From Stenocarpella maydis (taxonomy: Eukaryota; Ascomycota; Sordariomycetes; Diaporthales; Diaporthaceae): a stretch of 64,000 nucleotides of DNA. The DNA lies in NCBI GenBank assembly GCA_002270565.1, contig NQMI01000060.1, forward strand, positions 62,001 to 126,000, in the 5' to 3' direction. Of this stretch, positions 1-12,510 are shown one piece after another. How positions within the stretch are numbered: the stretch's first letter is position 1; every line of letters starts with the position of its first letter. A program made the position numbers and the translations under genes. Under the pieces are notes generated by a model, which saw nothing but the letters and a program-made list of their open reading frames with translations, made no database searches and had not been told where the DNA came from.

Positions 1-1272
1 CCAGAGTCGGGAGTCGGTCGAAATAGCTGCTGGTGATATTATTTCATCTCTATTGGCATGAGTGCATTGCTTGGGATTTGGGGGAAATAACTACGTGGCA
101 CAGATTCCACTTGATTTGGCCAACAAGATGCTCCCAGCTCTCCTCTCGAAGCCTGCATCCCTCGTTAGCCTAGCCTCTAATTCAGTGACTCCACCGGACT
201 GATCATGATGCATTGCCCTCTTGCCATAATGTCTTGAGCAACTCACTGCATATGTGGCATTTCTGAAGAACCCCCTCGATGCTCGGGCGAGTGCTGTAAA
301 AGTGGCGTTCCACCACGCTCCGGAGCTGCCTACGATATAGACAAGTTTTCCGAGGCTCGTGTAACAATGCGCCGGGCACACAGATGGCTATTTGGATTAT
401 CGACTAAACGTGGATCCTTCTACTGCATGTTCCTTAATTGATAAGACCTGCTTGCAACGGGCCTATTAGGCTTGCGCTCAGTGCAGGTGGTAACTGACAT
501 AACTATGACAAGGCAGTTGGGCCATGGCTGCTGAATAGATCAGCAAATACCAACTGGCTTCATGTGTTGGAGACAATCCCAAAAGTCTGAGTCCATCAGA
601 GACGTCTTCGGAATATGGCTAGGGAGAAGCACGCAATCGTGGCATTCCTGAGCAACTAATTAACACAGCCGTAGATCCATCCAATCAAATCCTGGATACT
701 CTTCGTACGATTTATCATAGCTCATTCTGTGCTTAGATTGAGCGGAAAGTCTTTTCTCAAGAATCCCCAAGGATTCCAAGGTTGGCTTATCCCCGTTTCC
801 GTCTGGGAGCATGCATACTAAATACCTAGGTAGGTAGTCTTTCGGCTCATCTCTAGGATCATCCACGAGTTTCGACTTTCCTTACGAAACAAATGCCCAA
901 CCGTTTCTCAATAAACGCTTAACTATACCAGCACGTACGTGTTCGCCATCCCAGTGGTGGAAGAGGGCCTCTCCCTGGACACCACGTCATCGTCCCCCCC
1001 CCCCAAAGCTCACGCCGCGCATCATTCAGCAATTCCCACATAAACTAGACTAAGCTCAAGCTGGACACACCCGCTATTTCCACAATCTTGCAACGCATTT
1101 GAAAGGAGAATGTGAGTCATTTCTCAGGTGGGATCCGACGTTGCCTTACAACGCGTTTTTATAAATCCTCTCCCTGCTTACCGGTCAGCTCGTGCCGTCC
1201 CGCTGGCAGTGGGAAAAGGTTTACGCGGATGGGCCTGTGGACGGCTGGTCCCGACCCATATAACATTAATCC
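1..1272. other. Intergenic, nothing recognised
   Basis: No reading frame here looks like a protein: the open stretches are short, low in complexity and overlap on both strands. A poly-C tract lies near 997. I see no tRNA-like or repeat structure. Confidence 0.4.
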
Positions 1273-1614
1273 CATCACTCACGTCGTGTACTTCCAGAAG
1301 TCAGTGGGCAGCTCCGTCTCAGGTCAGGGCTCTTCGATGCCTACCGCTACCAGCTCGTGAAGATGGCCTACGCGACCAGCGTCGCGCACTACCATCGCCT
1401 GCCGGCCCTCTGCTCCGTCTTCGGCACCCTGTTCGGCCAGCTAGCTCATCCACAAGATGATGCACCGTAACGTTTGGGGCTATCTGGCAAGTTCGTCGAC
1501 CCGGACCTCACCGAGCTGCGGAAGCCCTGGCTGGACACTGGAGAAGTGTTTGACGTAATCTCTGAGGTCGGCGCTGATGAGGTTGATATTGTGCTTATCC
1601 GAGAGCAACTCTAG
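1273..1614 (+). pseudogene. Possible relic coding fragment, unidentified
   Basis: One frame reads through about 114 codons with a single TAA at 1468-1470. On both sides of that stop the translation looks protein-like: the segment before it includes LFDAYRYQLVKMAYATS, and the segment after it includes PDLTELRKPWLDTGEVFDV and ends at TAG 1612-1614. There is no convincing start codon, signal peptide or domain, and I do not recognise a family. It could be the 3' end of a decayed gene or chance open frame in GC-rich DNA. Confidence 0.2.
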
Positions 1615-2785
1615 TATGTTCATAGCAGGGTACTATATTTGGGCTGGATTCAAATACCCCAACGTAGTTGACATGAGCGAAAATCTACCGTCACATCTTC
1701 CTGTCGCATCTCAGGATACAATTAGGGCAGACATGACCAAGTAGGATTTCTATCTGAACTTAGGATTGTAAGCGATAATACATCTCCGAAGGTGGCACAC
1801 CTGAATCGTGGGGAGTTGGCAATATTCATCCCCACAACAGCAGCATGACTAACTAGCATCTTGTGGTCGACCCCCCTGGTCTCCCATGCAGCGCCAAGGT
1901 CATATGCCCGTGGGGAATGGAGAAATAGCAGGGGTGTCTGTATTTTGGCTAAATTCAATACTAGTTTTCCCCAGAAGCTCCCTGCAATGATTTTCTCGAG
2001 CGACGGGGAAACATCGGTTCGTGTCAATAAAATCCGAGCAGTCGAGTACTTGGACGTCTTTGGGTCTGGATTCCGCGCCCAATGATCACATAATTTGTTT
2101 CTCATACTCCGACAAGATTGAGTTACGGACCAGAACCTTATGTCGGGAGGCTTCCAAATGCAACTACAAGGCCGGCAGCATCGTCATCATTGGGCTAGCA
2201 TGTAGCCATTCTCTTTTCTGCGAACGTCCCACGCGATGGGGATGCGGAAGCGAAGGAGCACTGTCACCTCACGGAACCGAGGCCAGGGGTCCCGCCTTGA
2301 TGGGTGCTTCCTTCTACCTTCCAAGGTTCCCTTTACCCGCCATCTCGGCAAGGCGGCTGACTCTCTTGACGTCTTCAGCTCGAGGGACATCCCAACACTG
2401 CCAACACCAGTGCTGGTATACTCATCCCCTGCAGGTACCTGACCAATGACACCTGCGGGCTAGCCAAGCTGCTCGGCCGCTGGCCTCACCTCACCGCGTT
2501 GTGCTGTCATGCCCCGGGACGTGGTATCTACCCCAAGGTGGGTGGAGTGGAGACTCCCCAGTGTTTTCTTTAGTCTAGTGGTAGTATTTATATATCGGGC
2601 GTCTTCATGATATTTCTTGTCTGTGCCAGTGATGGTCTTCTCGTCACCGGTAGCCAGTGGCGGAATTCTTGAACTCCATAGGTAAGCAGGACCGCAAGTG
2701 AGGCTGCTCCTGAGCTTCGCCGTTCTCACCGACCACCCGGCTCTCGACGGCGTGGACCCTCCTTCTGCGGAGCGAGTTGCCAACG
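1615..2785. other. Intergenic and upstream region of the GH115 gene
   Basis: About 1.2 kb without a supported gene. The last few hundred bases must hold the promoter of the GH115 gene at 2786. I see no clear TATA box or regulator site I would name. A tRNA A-box-like string near 2571 has no partner B box. Confidence 0.35.
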
Positions 2786-5700
2786 ATGAAGACACCCTTC
2801 CTCCTCGCGCTCTGTAGCGCATCGTCTCTTGTTGCTGCCCTTGGTCAAAAACCTGTCGTTTCCTTTCAAGGCTCGGATGGAGACTTCCAGATAGCTGGAG
2901 GGTCGATCTCCAACGGCCAGATTTTGGTCTCAGACAACGACTACTGGGGCGTAATACGAGCGGCTGGGGATCTGGCTGCCGATTTTGGGAAGGTGACGGG
3001 CACCAACTATACACTGAGCACCGGCACCCAAACCTCGAACTCTACGTCTACCAATGGCACCAGCACTGCTCCCGCGGCCTTGTACTGGTTCAACCCGGTG
3101 AACAATAAGAACAATACAGTCGTAAGTCGTCCTTGCTTTGCGTACCCCGAGGCACGGTTCCCAGACTTACGAACCGCATCCAGTATTCCACCACCGAGCC
3201 CGAATATTTCACGGGCCCCGGTTACTCTGAGCCGGATCTATCGTCCGTGGTTGTCATTGCTGGCACCATCGGAAACAGCACTCTTATCGACGCCCTTGTT
3301 TCTTCGGGTGCGATAGATGTGTCTGAGATCGAAGGAGAATGGGAATCATTTACGTCTCAGCTGGTATCAAACCCAACCGACGGGGTATCTCAGGCCCTGG
3401 TCATCGCAGGAAGCGATCCGCGTGGCACCATTTTCGGAATATACGATGTTTCCGAGCAGATTGGCGTGTCCCCGTGGTACTTCTGGGCCGACACACCCGT
3501 CCGCAAGAACACGGACATTTTCGTCCCCGGCAACCTCACCAAGATCCAAGGCCCACCATCAGTCAAGTACCGGGGCATCTTCCTCAACGATGAGCAACCA
3601 AGCCTCACAAACTGGGTCGCGACCAACTTCGCCGATGCCGAGAACGGCGCGGCGGGCTACGGGCCCGAGTTCTACGCGCACGTGCTCGAGCTCCTTCTCC
3701 GCCTGCGGGCCAACTACCTGTGGCCGACGGTGTGGGCGTCCATGTTTGAGGTGGACTTCCCGCAGAACCAGCCGCTTGCGGACGCGTACGAGGTGGTGCT
3801 GGGCAGCTCGCACACGGAGCCGCTGATGCGCGCGCAGAACGAGTTCCAGAACTTCTACAAGGGACCCTGGGCCTACAACCTCAACAACAAGACCATCGAC
3901 GAGTACTTCCGCTACGGCGTCGCGCGCGCCAGGCCGTACGCGCGCAACTCGTTGTGGACGATGGGGATGCGCGGCACGGGCGACACCGCCATCGAGGGGC
4001 TGGGCATCGACAAGATTGTCACCATGCTGGAGACGCTGGTGCACAACCAGCAGGAGATTATCAGCGAGGGCCTCGGCGGCGTGGAAATCTCAACGGTGCC
4101 GCAGATGTGGTGCCTGTACAAGGAGGTACAGACGTACATTTTCGAGGGCCTGTCGGTTCCCGATGATATCACCCTGCTGTGGGCGGACGACAACTGGGGG
4201 AACATCAGGCGGTTCCCGCTTGCGAACGAAACAGGCCGTGCAGGCGGCGCCGGTGTGTACTACCACTTTGACTACGTCGGTGATCCAAGGGACTACAAGT
4301 GGATCAACACTGTGAAGCTGGCCAAGACCGCGGAGCAGGTAAGTCTTCTGGGTCAGCTTGCTTACATAGTGTTAAGAGCACCATTTCTGACAGCAGAACA
4401 GATGCACATGGCCTACGCACGCGGCGCCGATCGTATCTGGATTGTCAACGTCGGTGACCTGAAGCCTGTTGAAATCCCAATCAGCCACTTCATGGATATG
4501 GCCTACGACGCAAAAACCTGGGACGTCGACAGCACCTCAGACTGGGCTGCAGCTTGGGCTGCGCGCGAGTTCGGCCCGGACCTGGCGGCGAACATCTCGT
4601 CCCTGATGACACACTACGGCACGATGGCTAACCGGCGCAAGTTTGAGCTGATCGAGCCGGAGTCCTACAGCGTCATCAACTACAACGAGGGCGACGCGCT
4701 GCTTGAGGAGTGGGCTGAGATCCAGTCTGGGGCAGAGGCGGTGTATGGTGCTCTGGACGAGGCCGCGCAGCCGGCCTTCTTCCAGATGGTGCTCCACCCG
4801 ATCATTGGTGGCAACATTGTGAACCAGATCTACATTGGGTCGGCGAAGAATATGCTGTACGCCGGCCAGAAGCGCAACTCAGCCAATGCCAAGATGATGG
4901 AGGTCTTCAAGCTCAGTGATGCCGATTCTGAGCTGACTGATAGATGGGATGCTATGCTGGGCGGCAAGTGGGCGCACATGATGGATCGTAAGTCCTCGCC
5001 TAAAAAGGTGTTTATTGAGCAGACCCCCAAGATGGTGATAACTGACGGTATCAACAGAGACCCATCTCGGCTACGACGGGTACTGGCAGCAGCCTATGCG
5101 GAACACGCTGCCCGCCATGAGCTACGTCCAGACCCAACGCGTATCTCTTGCTGGGCACGTCGGCGTCGGCGTCGAGGGCTCCAACGGCACCGTCCAAGGC
5201 GACGACCAGTACCACACCAACAGTGGCAACAGCCTCGCCGTCCCACCACTCGAGCCGTACGGTGCCGCCTCTCGGTACTTTGAGGTCTTCTCCCGCGGCA
5301 CAAAAAGCTGCACATGGACTGCTTCCCCCTGGGCTCCTTACGTGAAGCTATCTCAGTACACTGGCGTCGTGGGTCCTGACGGTGGCGACAGCAGGGTGTA
5401 CATCACGGTGGACTGGGCCAACGCCCCTGCTGCGCCAAACATGACGACTGTGAACATCAACATCACCAACTCGTGCCGCTCGCTCGACAAGTACGCATAC
5501 AAGCTGCCGTACATCCAAGTGCCTGTGTACAACCGTCTCCCCCCGTCCAACTTCTCCGAGGGCTTCATCGAGTCCGATGGACACGTCGCCATCGAGGGGC
5601 CAAACTACCAGGCCATCATTCCAGGTTCAGGATCAGCAGCCACGATCGACGGGTCCCCCGCGGAGAATGTCACCTACCACGTATTCAAGGGCATCGGCCG

Positions 5701-6214
5701 CACCGGTGACGGCGTCGGCCTCGTGCCCCAGGACCTGGAGAAGCTCTCACCAGACGCGGCCCCTGCGCTAGAGTACCAGATGTACCTCTTCAGCAACTCG
5801 TCCAAGGCCACCGTGACCGTCTGGATCTCACCCTCCCTCAACTACCTAGGCGATGGAAACCCTCTGCAGTACGCCATTGACCTGTCCCCGGCCGGCTCAG
5901 GCCCCCCGAAGAACCTGACGATCGTGTCGCCCGTCGGCCCCACCGTTGGGCAGAACCTTCCTGCTGGTTGGGGCTATGCCGTCGCGGATGGTGTCTGGGG
6001 GAAGACCGGCAATTATACCACCAGCTCGTTCAGAGTGCCACAGGAGGGTGCGTACACGTTGAGGATCTGGGCGTTGATGCCTAGTATTATCGTACAGAAG
6101 ATCATTGTCGACCTGGGAGGCGTGAGGCCCAGCTACCTCGGCCCGCCGGAGAGCTTCCTTGTGGGGCGGGATGAGCTCGGTGCATACAACGGTACCACTG
6201 TGTTCTCTGTGTAG
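2786..6214 (+). CDS. GH115 xylan alpha-1,2-glucuronidase, secreted
   Basis: Predicted exons are 2786-3121, 3184-4338, 4402-4987 and 5058-6214, giving 1077 aa, the usual size for fungal glycoside hydrolase family 115. These enzymes remove (4-O-methyl-)glucuronic acid from xylan outside the cell. A signal peptide is visible (MKTPFLLALCSASSLVAALG). Family-typical segments include KYRGIFLNDEQPSLTNW, LRLRANYLWPTVWASMF, WADDNWGNIRRFP, YARGADRIWIVNVGDLKP and, across the third intron, HLGYDGYWQQPMRNT. All three introns have GTAAGT donors and phase-compatible acceptors. The second (63 bp) keeps the frame if retained, but removing it joins AEQ to MHMAYARGAD as expected for the family. The TTG nine bases upstream is not a credible start. 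The gene is convergent with GH131 downstream. Confidence 0.93.
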
Positions 6215-6956
6215 GCACTTCGTTAATTAAGGGAACGCAATTATACCTCTTATTTACACATGATTGTTCAGACGTGAATTCAAAACTCTACTTACCTAGG
6301 CAAGTAGACGATGTCATCTCACGAGTGCTGTCAAACCATGGTGTTGGAGGCAGTCATGCCCTCATAAAGAGTCATTTTCTTAGAGCAATCGCTGCCGGAT
6401 GTCTAAGTATCAAGTCGTATTGGCTGTTTTCCTCATCGACTACGGAATCAAGTTTCGACCCAAGGACGGTTTGAAGGAGAAGTGCTTAGAAGCATCGGGT
6501 TCGGGCTCAAGCCGACCATTGGCCCATCATCACAACTCCCTATTTCATAGTACGCACTGCCACTTCTATGTACTCCGCCCGGGAAACGGAGAGATCATGA
6601 AGCACTGGGATGTCCCAGCGCATGTATGGCTTGCGCTGGAGGAGACCAAGAGGACCACCGGAGCCTCTGATGATTGGAGAGTGAACGTCTACTTGATGAC
6701 CAGCTTTGGTAAGAAAAGCCATCGACTTTGTTGAACGGGTTCGGCAGCACACCTGAATGCCAAAGTATACGTTGAGAATGGGGGCCAGGGTGGACATTCA
6801 AGCACGAAGCAGGTAGTATTGACAGGAAGCACACCAAGGTTAAGCCTATATACAGGAATTTGCGCCCACTAGCGCCGACGGATGCAAAAGGTATTACACC
6901 GTTCGCTCTCCTCATCATCGTCAACGAGTCAGATGATCATCGACGCCAGTCATCAC
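6215..6956. other. Convergent intergenic region
   Basis: Lies between the 3' ends of the GH115 (+) and GH131 (-) genes and should hold both 3' UTRs. Short open frames on both strands show no domain or codon bias. Confidence 0.4.
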
Positions 6957-8018
6957 TCAAGCAGACTGGGTGACGTAGACAGTCTTGGTCCTCTTGACGC
7001 AAGACTTGCTGCTGCTGGAAGCCAGAGCGGTGGTGGCGGGGGCCGCAGCGGTGGGGACGACAGCCGGGGTGGTGGTGGTGGCGGCGGCGGCGGCGGCGAC
7101 AGAAGAGGAGGAAGAAGACGAGGGAGAAGGAGAAGCAACGGCTCCGGCGGAGCTAGTGGACGAGGGGGCGGCTGCGGACGAAGGGGCGGCTGCGGAGCTG
7201 GCAGCAGCACCGGAGTCGGAGCCGGAGTCGGAGCCGGAGCCGGACGAGGAGCCGGCGCTGGAGAAGGCTGTGCTGAGGGAGCCGCTCTCGATGTACACCC
7301 CCGAGAAGTAGAGATCCTCGGTGGCGTCCGCGACGCCGGACTTCTGGAGCTCGAGGACGCCGACGTGCCAGTCGGCGCCGTTGGAGCTGACGCTGGCCTT
7401 GACGGGCTTGACGGCCTGGACGAGAGCGTCGGAGCCAGAAGAGTGCCAGAGGCCGACGGTGCCGGCGTCGAAGTCGATCTCGTAGGCAAAGTTGTGCCAG
7501 ACGCCCGCCTCGAGGGCGGTCTCCCACTGGCTGGCCGAGTTGGCGAACCACTGCAGCTGGCCGCCGGCGTCGCCGCCGTACTTGAGCTCGGTGAAGTGCG
7601 ACTCGAAGAAGGCGATCTGGTGCTCGCGCTCGGTCGAGGGGGCGTTGGCCTCGCCGCGCCTCAGCGAGAAGTGGTAGTACAGGGTGCCCGAGGTGATGGA
7701 GCTCGTGTCCTTGACGGAGGGGATTAGCTCGGAGCGGCGCATGTTCTGGCCGTTCCAGTAGGCCGTGTCGTCGAGGGTGATCCTGGCGCCCTTGGCGGCA
7801 CCCGGGCCGGCGGCGTCGGCACTGATGTCGAGGTACTTGGAGGTGTCGCCGCTGCCGTGGATGTACCACTGGTAGGGGCCGACCTGGTTGGACCAGGACC
7901 AGTCGGCCAGGCTGGCGACAGTCAGGTCGTCGAAGCTGCCATCCCAGACCTTGGTGCCGGCGGCGGCGAGACCCACGAGGTAGGCGGCGAGGGTGGCGAG
8001 GGCGGACTGCTTCATCAT
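6957..8018 (-). CDS. GH131 beta-glucanase, secreted, Ser/Ala-rich tail
   Basis: Single exon of 353 aa. Residues 1-20 form a signal peptide (MMKQSALATLAAYLVGLAAA). Residues about 21-255 match glycoside hydrolase family 131, with WDGSFDDLT, WSNQVGPYQWYIHGSG, AYWNGQNMRRSELIP, REHQIAFFESHFTELKYG, WHNFAYEIDFDAGTVG and DLYFSGVYIESGSL. Characterised GH131 enzymes act on beta-1,3/1,6- and beta-1,4-glucans. The rest is a Ser/Ala/Gly/Pro-rich, probably O-glycosylated linker of about 95 residues ending in CVKRTKTVYVTQSA. This is not a CBM1: only one Cys is present and the aromatic pattern is missing. Met2 (8015) is an equally good start. The neighbouring GH115 suggests a small plant-wall-degrading locus. 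Confidence 0.9.
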   Translation of the reverse strand: MMKQSALATLAAYLVGLAAAGTKVWDGSFDDLTVASLADWSWSNQVGPYQWYIHGSGDTSKYLDISADAAGPGAAKGARITLDDTAYWNGQNMRRSELIPSVKDTSSITSGTLYYHFSLRRGEANAPSTEREHQIAFFESHFTELKYGGDAGGQLQWFANSASQWETALEAGVWHNFAYEIDFDAGTVGLWHSSGSDALVQAVKPVKASVSSNGADWHVGVLELQKSGVADATEDLYFSGVYIESGSLSTAFSSAGSSSGSGSDSGSDSGAAASSAAAPSSAAAPSSTSSAGAVASPSPSSSSSSSVAAAAAATTTTPAVVPTAAAPATTALASSSSKSCVKRTKTVYVTQSA

Positions 8019-9262
8019 CTTGACGGAAAAATGACCTGGCTGAGAGTCTCGTGGTGCAAAAAAAAAAGATGCTGGTCTTATTTGAGGGCTATCCGGAGCC
8101 TAAAAGAGCGAATGGCTTTAAAGAATGAAGCGAACGAAGAGTGGTCGTCGAAGAGAGCGAGCGAGAGACAGAGCAGCACGATGCAGAGCGAGCAGGAGAA
8201 AGAAGGCGAGTGCTCATGAGGTATCTCATGTCATGATATTTATTCGTCGTGCCTCTCCCAGCCCCCCTTGCAAGGAGGATGCCCACGTAGTTGAATTGCA
8301 GGAGCATCACCTGAAGTTGATCGCTAACATCCGAGTTGCTGTCTGCTCACGCGCATGGGCCGTCAGTGGAGATGACTTAGATAGTGGGGTACCGCCCTTG
8401 GTCTATCTTGCTCCCGCAGGCGCGTGAGGACGGTCTGTTTTGAGGAAACATCAGGGGAAACGGACCAGGGTCCACGATGCACCGCTGGGGGGTTTCGTTT
8501 GAGCTTGATGATGACTCCCCTGAGAGGAAAAGCGGACGACCCTTGTCGGCAGGGTTAATGCACCAATAGGGACAATTCCAGCGATGGGCCACACCTTGGT
8601 TTTTGCTGCAGGAGTGACAGTGACAGTGCACTAGTCGTTAAGATGTGTAGTGTAATAAATGTCGACGTTCGGTGAGGCCTGCCTGTGTGTATTCATCAAC
8701 ACGGGCTGTCCAATACATCTTACATGTACGAGACATATGAGTCTTGTGGGCCACAAGCTTTGCGGCTTGTCGAGTGTGGTGAGGAAATCCAGAAGCCAGG
8801 TCCAGGCTGAGCTTGGCGGCTCAGCCAGATTTTGATGGCATGGCGGAGATGAGCAGGGCTGTGGGACCCCCCCCCCAACCCAAGCGAGATGTTTCGAAGC
8901 ACCGAGAATTGAAGCGCCTCTGCAGTACTGCAGCTTCCTGATGATTCGCCAGTTCTGGAACCAACAATTTGGCTCTCGGCTATGTTGACAAATCGGCCGA
9001 TCCGGGCGATCCAGACCTGGCAGACAAAGTTCAGCAGCATGGATTTCTGCCCCAGATTTGCAGCAGGGCTGACTTCACTACGACATGCCGCAGAGCAAGA
9101 GAACGGCCAATGGCCGTCATGCCTGGTTGGAACTTCGAGGCCAACGAGGGTTAGGGGCTGGCCCATCCCTCCCCCGCATTGCAGCATGATCCCAGCATCG
9201 ATCCGTCCAGTCACTGCAGCTTCAATTGCCGATCACGTCGAGACAACGAGCCTCACCCTGCA
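8019..9262. other. Divergent intergenic region, GH131 / LYC1-like
   Basis: About 1.2 kb between two divergent starts, so it should carry both promoters. There is a poly-A run near 8057 and a poly-C run near 8870. No gene or motif is supported. Confidence 0.4.
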
Positions 9263-10429
9263 ATGGCACTCAAGTTGGTCACCGCCACTTTGCATCTTGC
9301 AGACGGACCTGTCGAAGTTGCCGTCGGCGAGGCCACGCCTGAACAGCAACTCCAGTGCTGCACGCTCGCGGGGACGGCCTTTGCCGCTCCACTTTCCCAG
9401 GACCACCATGTCGAGCTGGAAGACTACCTCGGCAGCCTCCCCCTTGCGGTGGAGGGGGCAAGACGGTACTGGTGCCTCTTCCCGACCAACGACCCGAACT
9501 GCATCCTCGCGACGTGCAAGACCCTGCACAGGTTCTCCCTCGTCAGGCACGGATCGGCGGCACTGCGAGAGAGTGACGCCTACTGCATTGCCAGTGTCAT
9601 CACCAACCCTGATTATAGGAAATCAGGGCTGGCCTCTGTACTGCTGGGGCATGTAGCGAAGTGGATGGATGGTCCCGGAGCAGGCGTGGCTAGTATGCTG
9701 TACACCAGCATCGGGGACGTGAGTCTGAAAACCCCAAACGATGGACCCACGAGCTGAATATGTATCAAGTATTACTCCAAAAGGGGCTGGGGGCCACTGC
9801 CTGCTTTTGAATCTACCCTGAAATGTAGTATGAATCCCTCCCTGGATGTTCGAACAAGTCTACCCGGAACCCGCTTCCTGACTGGCCGGGATATCGAGCG
9901 TCTATGTGCCAGCGACGTAGAAGGCGTCAAGAAAGAGATGCGAAAGATACATGTCTCAGCAGGCCAGACACTTGTCGCTGTTTCGCCAACGTCCGATCTC
10001 ATCACCCTGTTACAGGGCAGAGCTGAGTTTATCGCCCTCAGATTATTCAACAAGGTCACTGAACATCGCGGCGCCATCACTCAGTCGGAAGAGACATGGG
10101 TATACTGGTATCATGATTTCAGGAAGGACCAACTAGCCATCTTGAGAATCCATACTTCTGAGAATCCCGGTGAAAAGCAGTCTGATGAATTGTCCAGCCT
10201 CCTTTTAGACGCTTTACGGGAGGCCTCGGCCTGGGCGCTTCCAAAAGTCACCATTTGGGATGCAAATCCAGCTGTCCGCCAGGCATTTGATCTGCTGAAG
10301 GACCGGCATGCAGTGGAAGTGGCAAGTGGGCAGCGAGAACAGAGAAGCATCCCATCGCTGAGGTGGAATGGCGGTGATTCATCGGGAATGGTCATGTTCC
10401 ACTGCAACGAATTCTACGCCTGGAGCTAA
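9263..10429 (+). CDS. LYC1: LYC1-like lysine N-acetyltransferase (GNAT)
   Basis: Exons 9263-9718 and 9770-10429 (51-bp intron, GTGAGT...CAAG, phase 0) give 371 aa. The N-terminal half is a GNAT fold with the acetyl-CoA-binding segment CIASVITNPDYRKSGLASVL. The splice restores YTSIGD-YYSKRGWGPLP, the typical LYC1 'Y-x-x-I-G-x-x-Y-x-x-x-G-W' stretch. The C-terminal half is the larger LYC1-specific domain ending NEFYAWS. In Yarrowia, Lyc1 acetylates the epsilon amino group of lysine for lysine catabolism; fungal homologues are often annotated only as GNAT. The ATG at 9263 is chosen because the upstream in-frame extension begins at a non-ATG codon and is not conserved in character. Divergent from GH131. 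Confidence 0.8.
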
Positions 10430-10572
10430 TTATCGCCACGCGCTCAGATCAGGCCAGCAACTGCCCATCCTCGTTGATTGCGAGTGAACGTGCTGTTTAT
10501 TCTTTCCCCGGTAATGCTACTTTACGCCAAACCGTAAGTGATAGTATGCCCCATGCAACAACAAAAGAAACC

Positions 10573-10581
10573 TTTTAAAAC
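10573..10581. repeat. Target-site duplication, left copy (MULE-1)
   Basis: TTTTAAAAC immediately before the left inverted repeat. The identical 9 bases follow the right inverted repeat at 13557-13565. A 9-bp duplication is typical of Mutator-like elements. Confidence 0.9.
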
Positions 10582-10627
10582 GAACGCGGAGATTCGCACC
10601 CATAAAAACGGAGGGCACACGGATACA
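10582..10627 (+). repeat. Left terminal inverted repeat of MULE-1
   Basis: Begins GAACGCGGAG and matches the reverse complement of 13511-13556 with about two mismatches, both transitions. Confidence 0.9.
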
Positions 10628-11639
10628 GCCCCCAGCGCTAGGCTGCAGCCAATCAGATCGCTTCATTAGCCCCACTTTCAACCACACCTCACCACCCCTT
10701 CAGTACTTTTTGCAGCTACAGCACCCAATGCACTGCAACGCCCCCATTGCTACCAACTTGCAAACAACGACCCTTAATTAACGCTTTACTGCAGCAATCA
10801 AATTCTCATCAGAATTAATCATTTTTACATTAAAAAGAAGATCTAATCAATCAGATATTAAATTTTCAGCATTACAGTAATAGTGCAGCTACCTGATTAT
10901 TCAGGTCTTAAGACGCAGTAGCANATCATCAACCAGCACTTTCCAACCCTCCTACCTTTCTCAAACTTTTCCAGGGTGGATATAATACCTATAAGGACCT
11001 TAAGGCTGATTTAGATGAAGCTATAAAATCTGCTGGATTCCTAATAGCAATCAGAAGGTCTAAGCCTATATAGGTGGATTTAGAGTGCAGCAGAGGTATA
11101 CTGCAATCTTTAACTGCAAAAGTCTCTAACACTTTAATAATTAAAGCAAACTACAGATAGCGAGCCATCACCCATACAACAAGGGCATCATTAGGCAAGT
11201 GGGTACTAGTGATCCAGGAGGGCGTGCATACTCACCATGGCCCTCAGGAGGTACCTAAAGCCTAGCAAGGCTAGGCGAAGCTATCACAAGATCATCACGA
11301 CTTCCTTACCCGCACAGCTGCAGACCCAGCCCTTATAAAGCCTTAGAGACTTGCAGCAGCTCTGCACTAAGAGTACCCAGGTGTACTACTGGGGCCAAAC
11401 ACCATAAAGGACTAGCTGGCAGCCTATTGCAAGAAGCAGCAGGGCATCTACACACCTACCCAAGCAGCATTAGACTGGCTTGAGAAGGAGGGCTGCTGGT
11501 ACTATTAGGCTACTAATAAGGAGGGAAGCATTACGGGTATCTTCTAGTATAAGAAGCAGCAGCTAGCATAAGTTTAAGAGCCACGTTTTATATATAATCT
11601 CTTGCTTAACTATACCTATTCAACCAACAGCAAGAAGAT

Positions 11640-12510
11640 GCCCTTCTTTTAAGGTACGGCAGTAACCTATATAAAGAAGATATTACCACTATTCCAAGGG
11701 GTCATCAATAACAAGAGAGAATCTAGCTTCCAATAGCTTCTTGAGTAGCTTTACAGTCTTCTCCACGAGTGCTAAATCAAGCCTCCAAGGCTCTTTATCA
11801 CTAACTATAATAACGCTCTAATTAATGCCCTTAAGTACGAATTCCCTAGGGCATGCTATCAGCTATATATCTTCTACATCAACATAAACATTATCCTCAA
11901 CATTAAGAAGAAGTAGTATAAGCCGGGAGCTACAGGGCTAGCGACGGGAGGCCTAGAGGCACTAGCGCCAGGAGCTCCAGAGGAAAACACCACGGAGGTT
12001 ACCAAGGCCGAAGATCTTAATAAGGAGGATAAGGATCTCGCTTCCCTTATAGCGCCAGCAAGAGGGAAGGCCATAATACCCTCACAGGTGCCTAACAAGG
12101 TGCCATACACTTAAACAGCCCTCTTTAACCTCCTCAAGTTCATGGAGTACTCTATAGATCATAAGATCTATAATACGGCTTGATAACGGCTTCAAGAGGT
12201 CTTCTCAGACTAAACGGCGATCATCTAGTACCTCAAGATATAGTATATCAATAAGGCTAAGGAGATCATTGCTAAATGAGTAGCCCATTAAATCTATAAA
12301 ACCCTCAACTTCAGCTTGCATACAACCTCCTCCACTAAGCAAATACACCGGAAGCTAAAGGTATACCTAGGCCACGGGATAGGGAATCTTCTCTATCTAA
12401 TAATAGCTAATCATAAGGCTATTAATAATACTACTTATAGCCTCCATCAGGAGGAGGCAAAGCAGAAGACATCATCACTTCAGAAGTTCAACAGCAAGAA
12501 GTAGCTTAGT
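11640..12510 (+). pseudogene. MULE-1 transposase remnant
   Basis: This is the best-preserved part of the broken transposase. Around 11700-11930 the frame reads GVINNKRESSFQ, then ITNYNNALINALKYEFPRA, then a Cys/His-poor remnant of the 'LC-x-W/F-H-I-N' stretch (YIFYININIILNIKKK). This is the MULE transposase core, in which ITDYN... carries the second catalytic Asp, here mutated to Asn. Near 12316-12500 the C-terminal segment HTTSSTKQIHRKLKVYLGH is kept; it corresponds to the usual 'T-S-P-I-E-x-x-H-x-x-x-K' region. Many in-frame TAG/TAA codons interrupt it. Confidence 0.8.

Noticed and set aside
2565..2600. tRNA A-box-like string TAGTCTAGTGGTAGTAT
   Set aside because: No B box or foldable cloverleaf follows.
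3317..5771. Long overlapping open frames on both strands inside the GH115 gene
   Set aside because: Shadow frames caused by high GC third positions; the GH115 frame explains the region.
6882..7727. 281-codon Gly-rich frame on + over the GH131 gene
   Set aside because: Antisense shadow of the Ser/Ala/Pro-rich GH131 tail.
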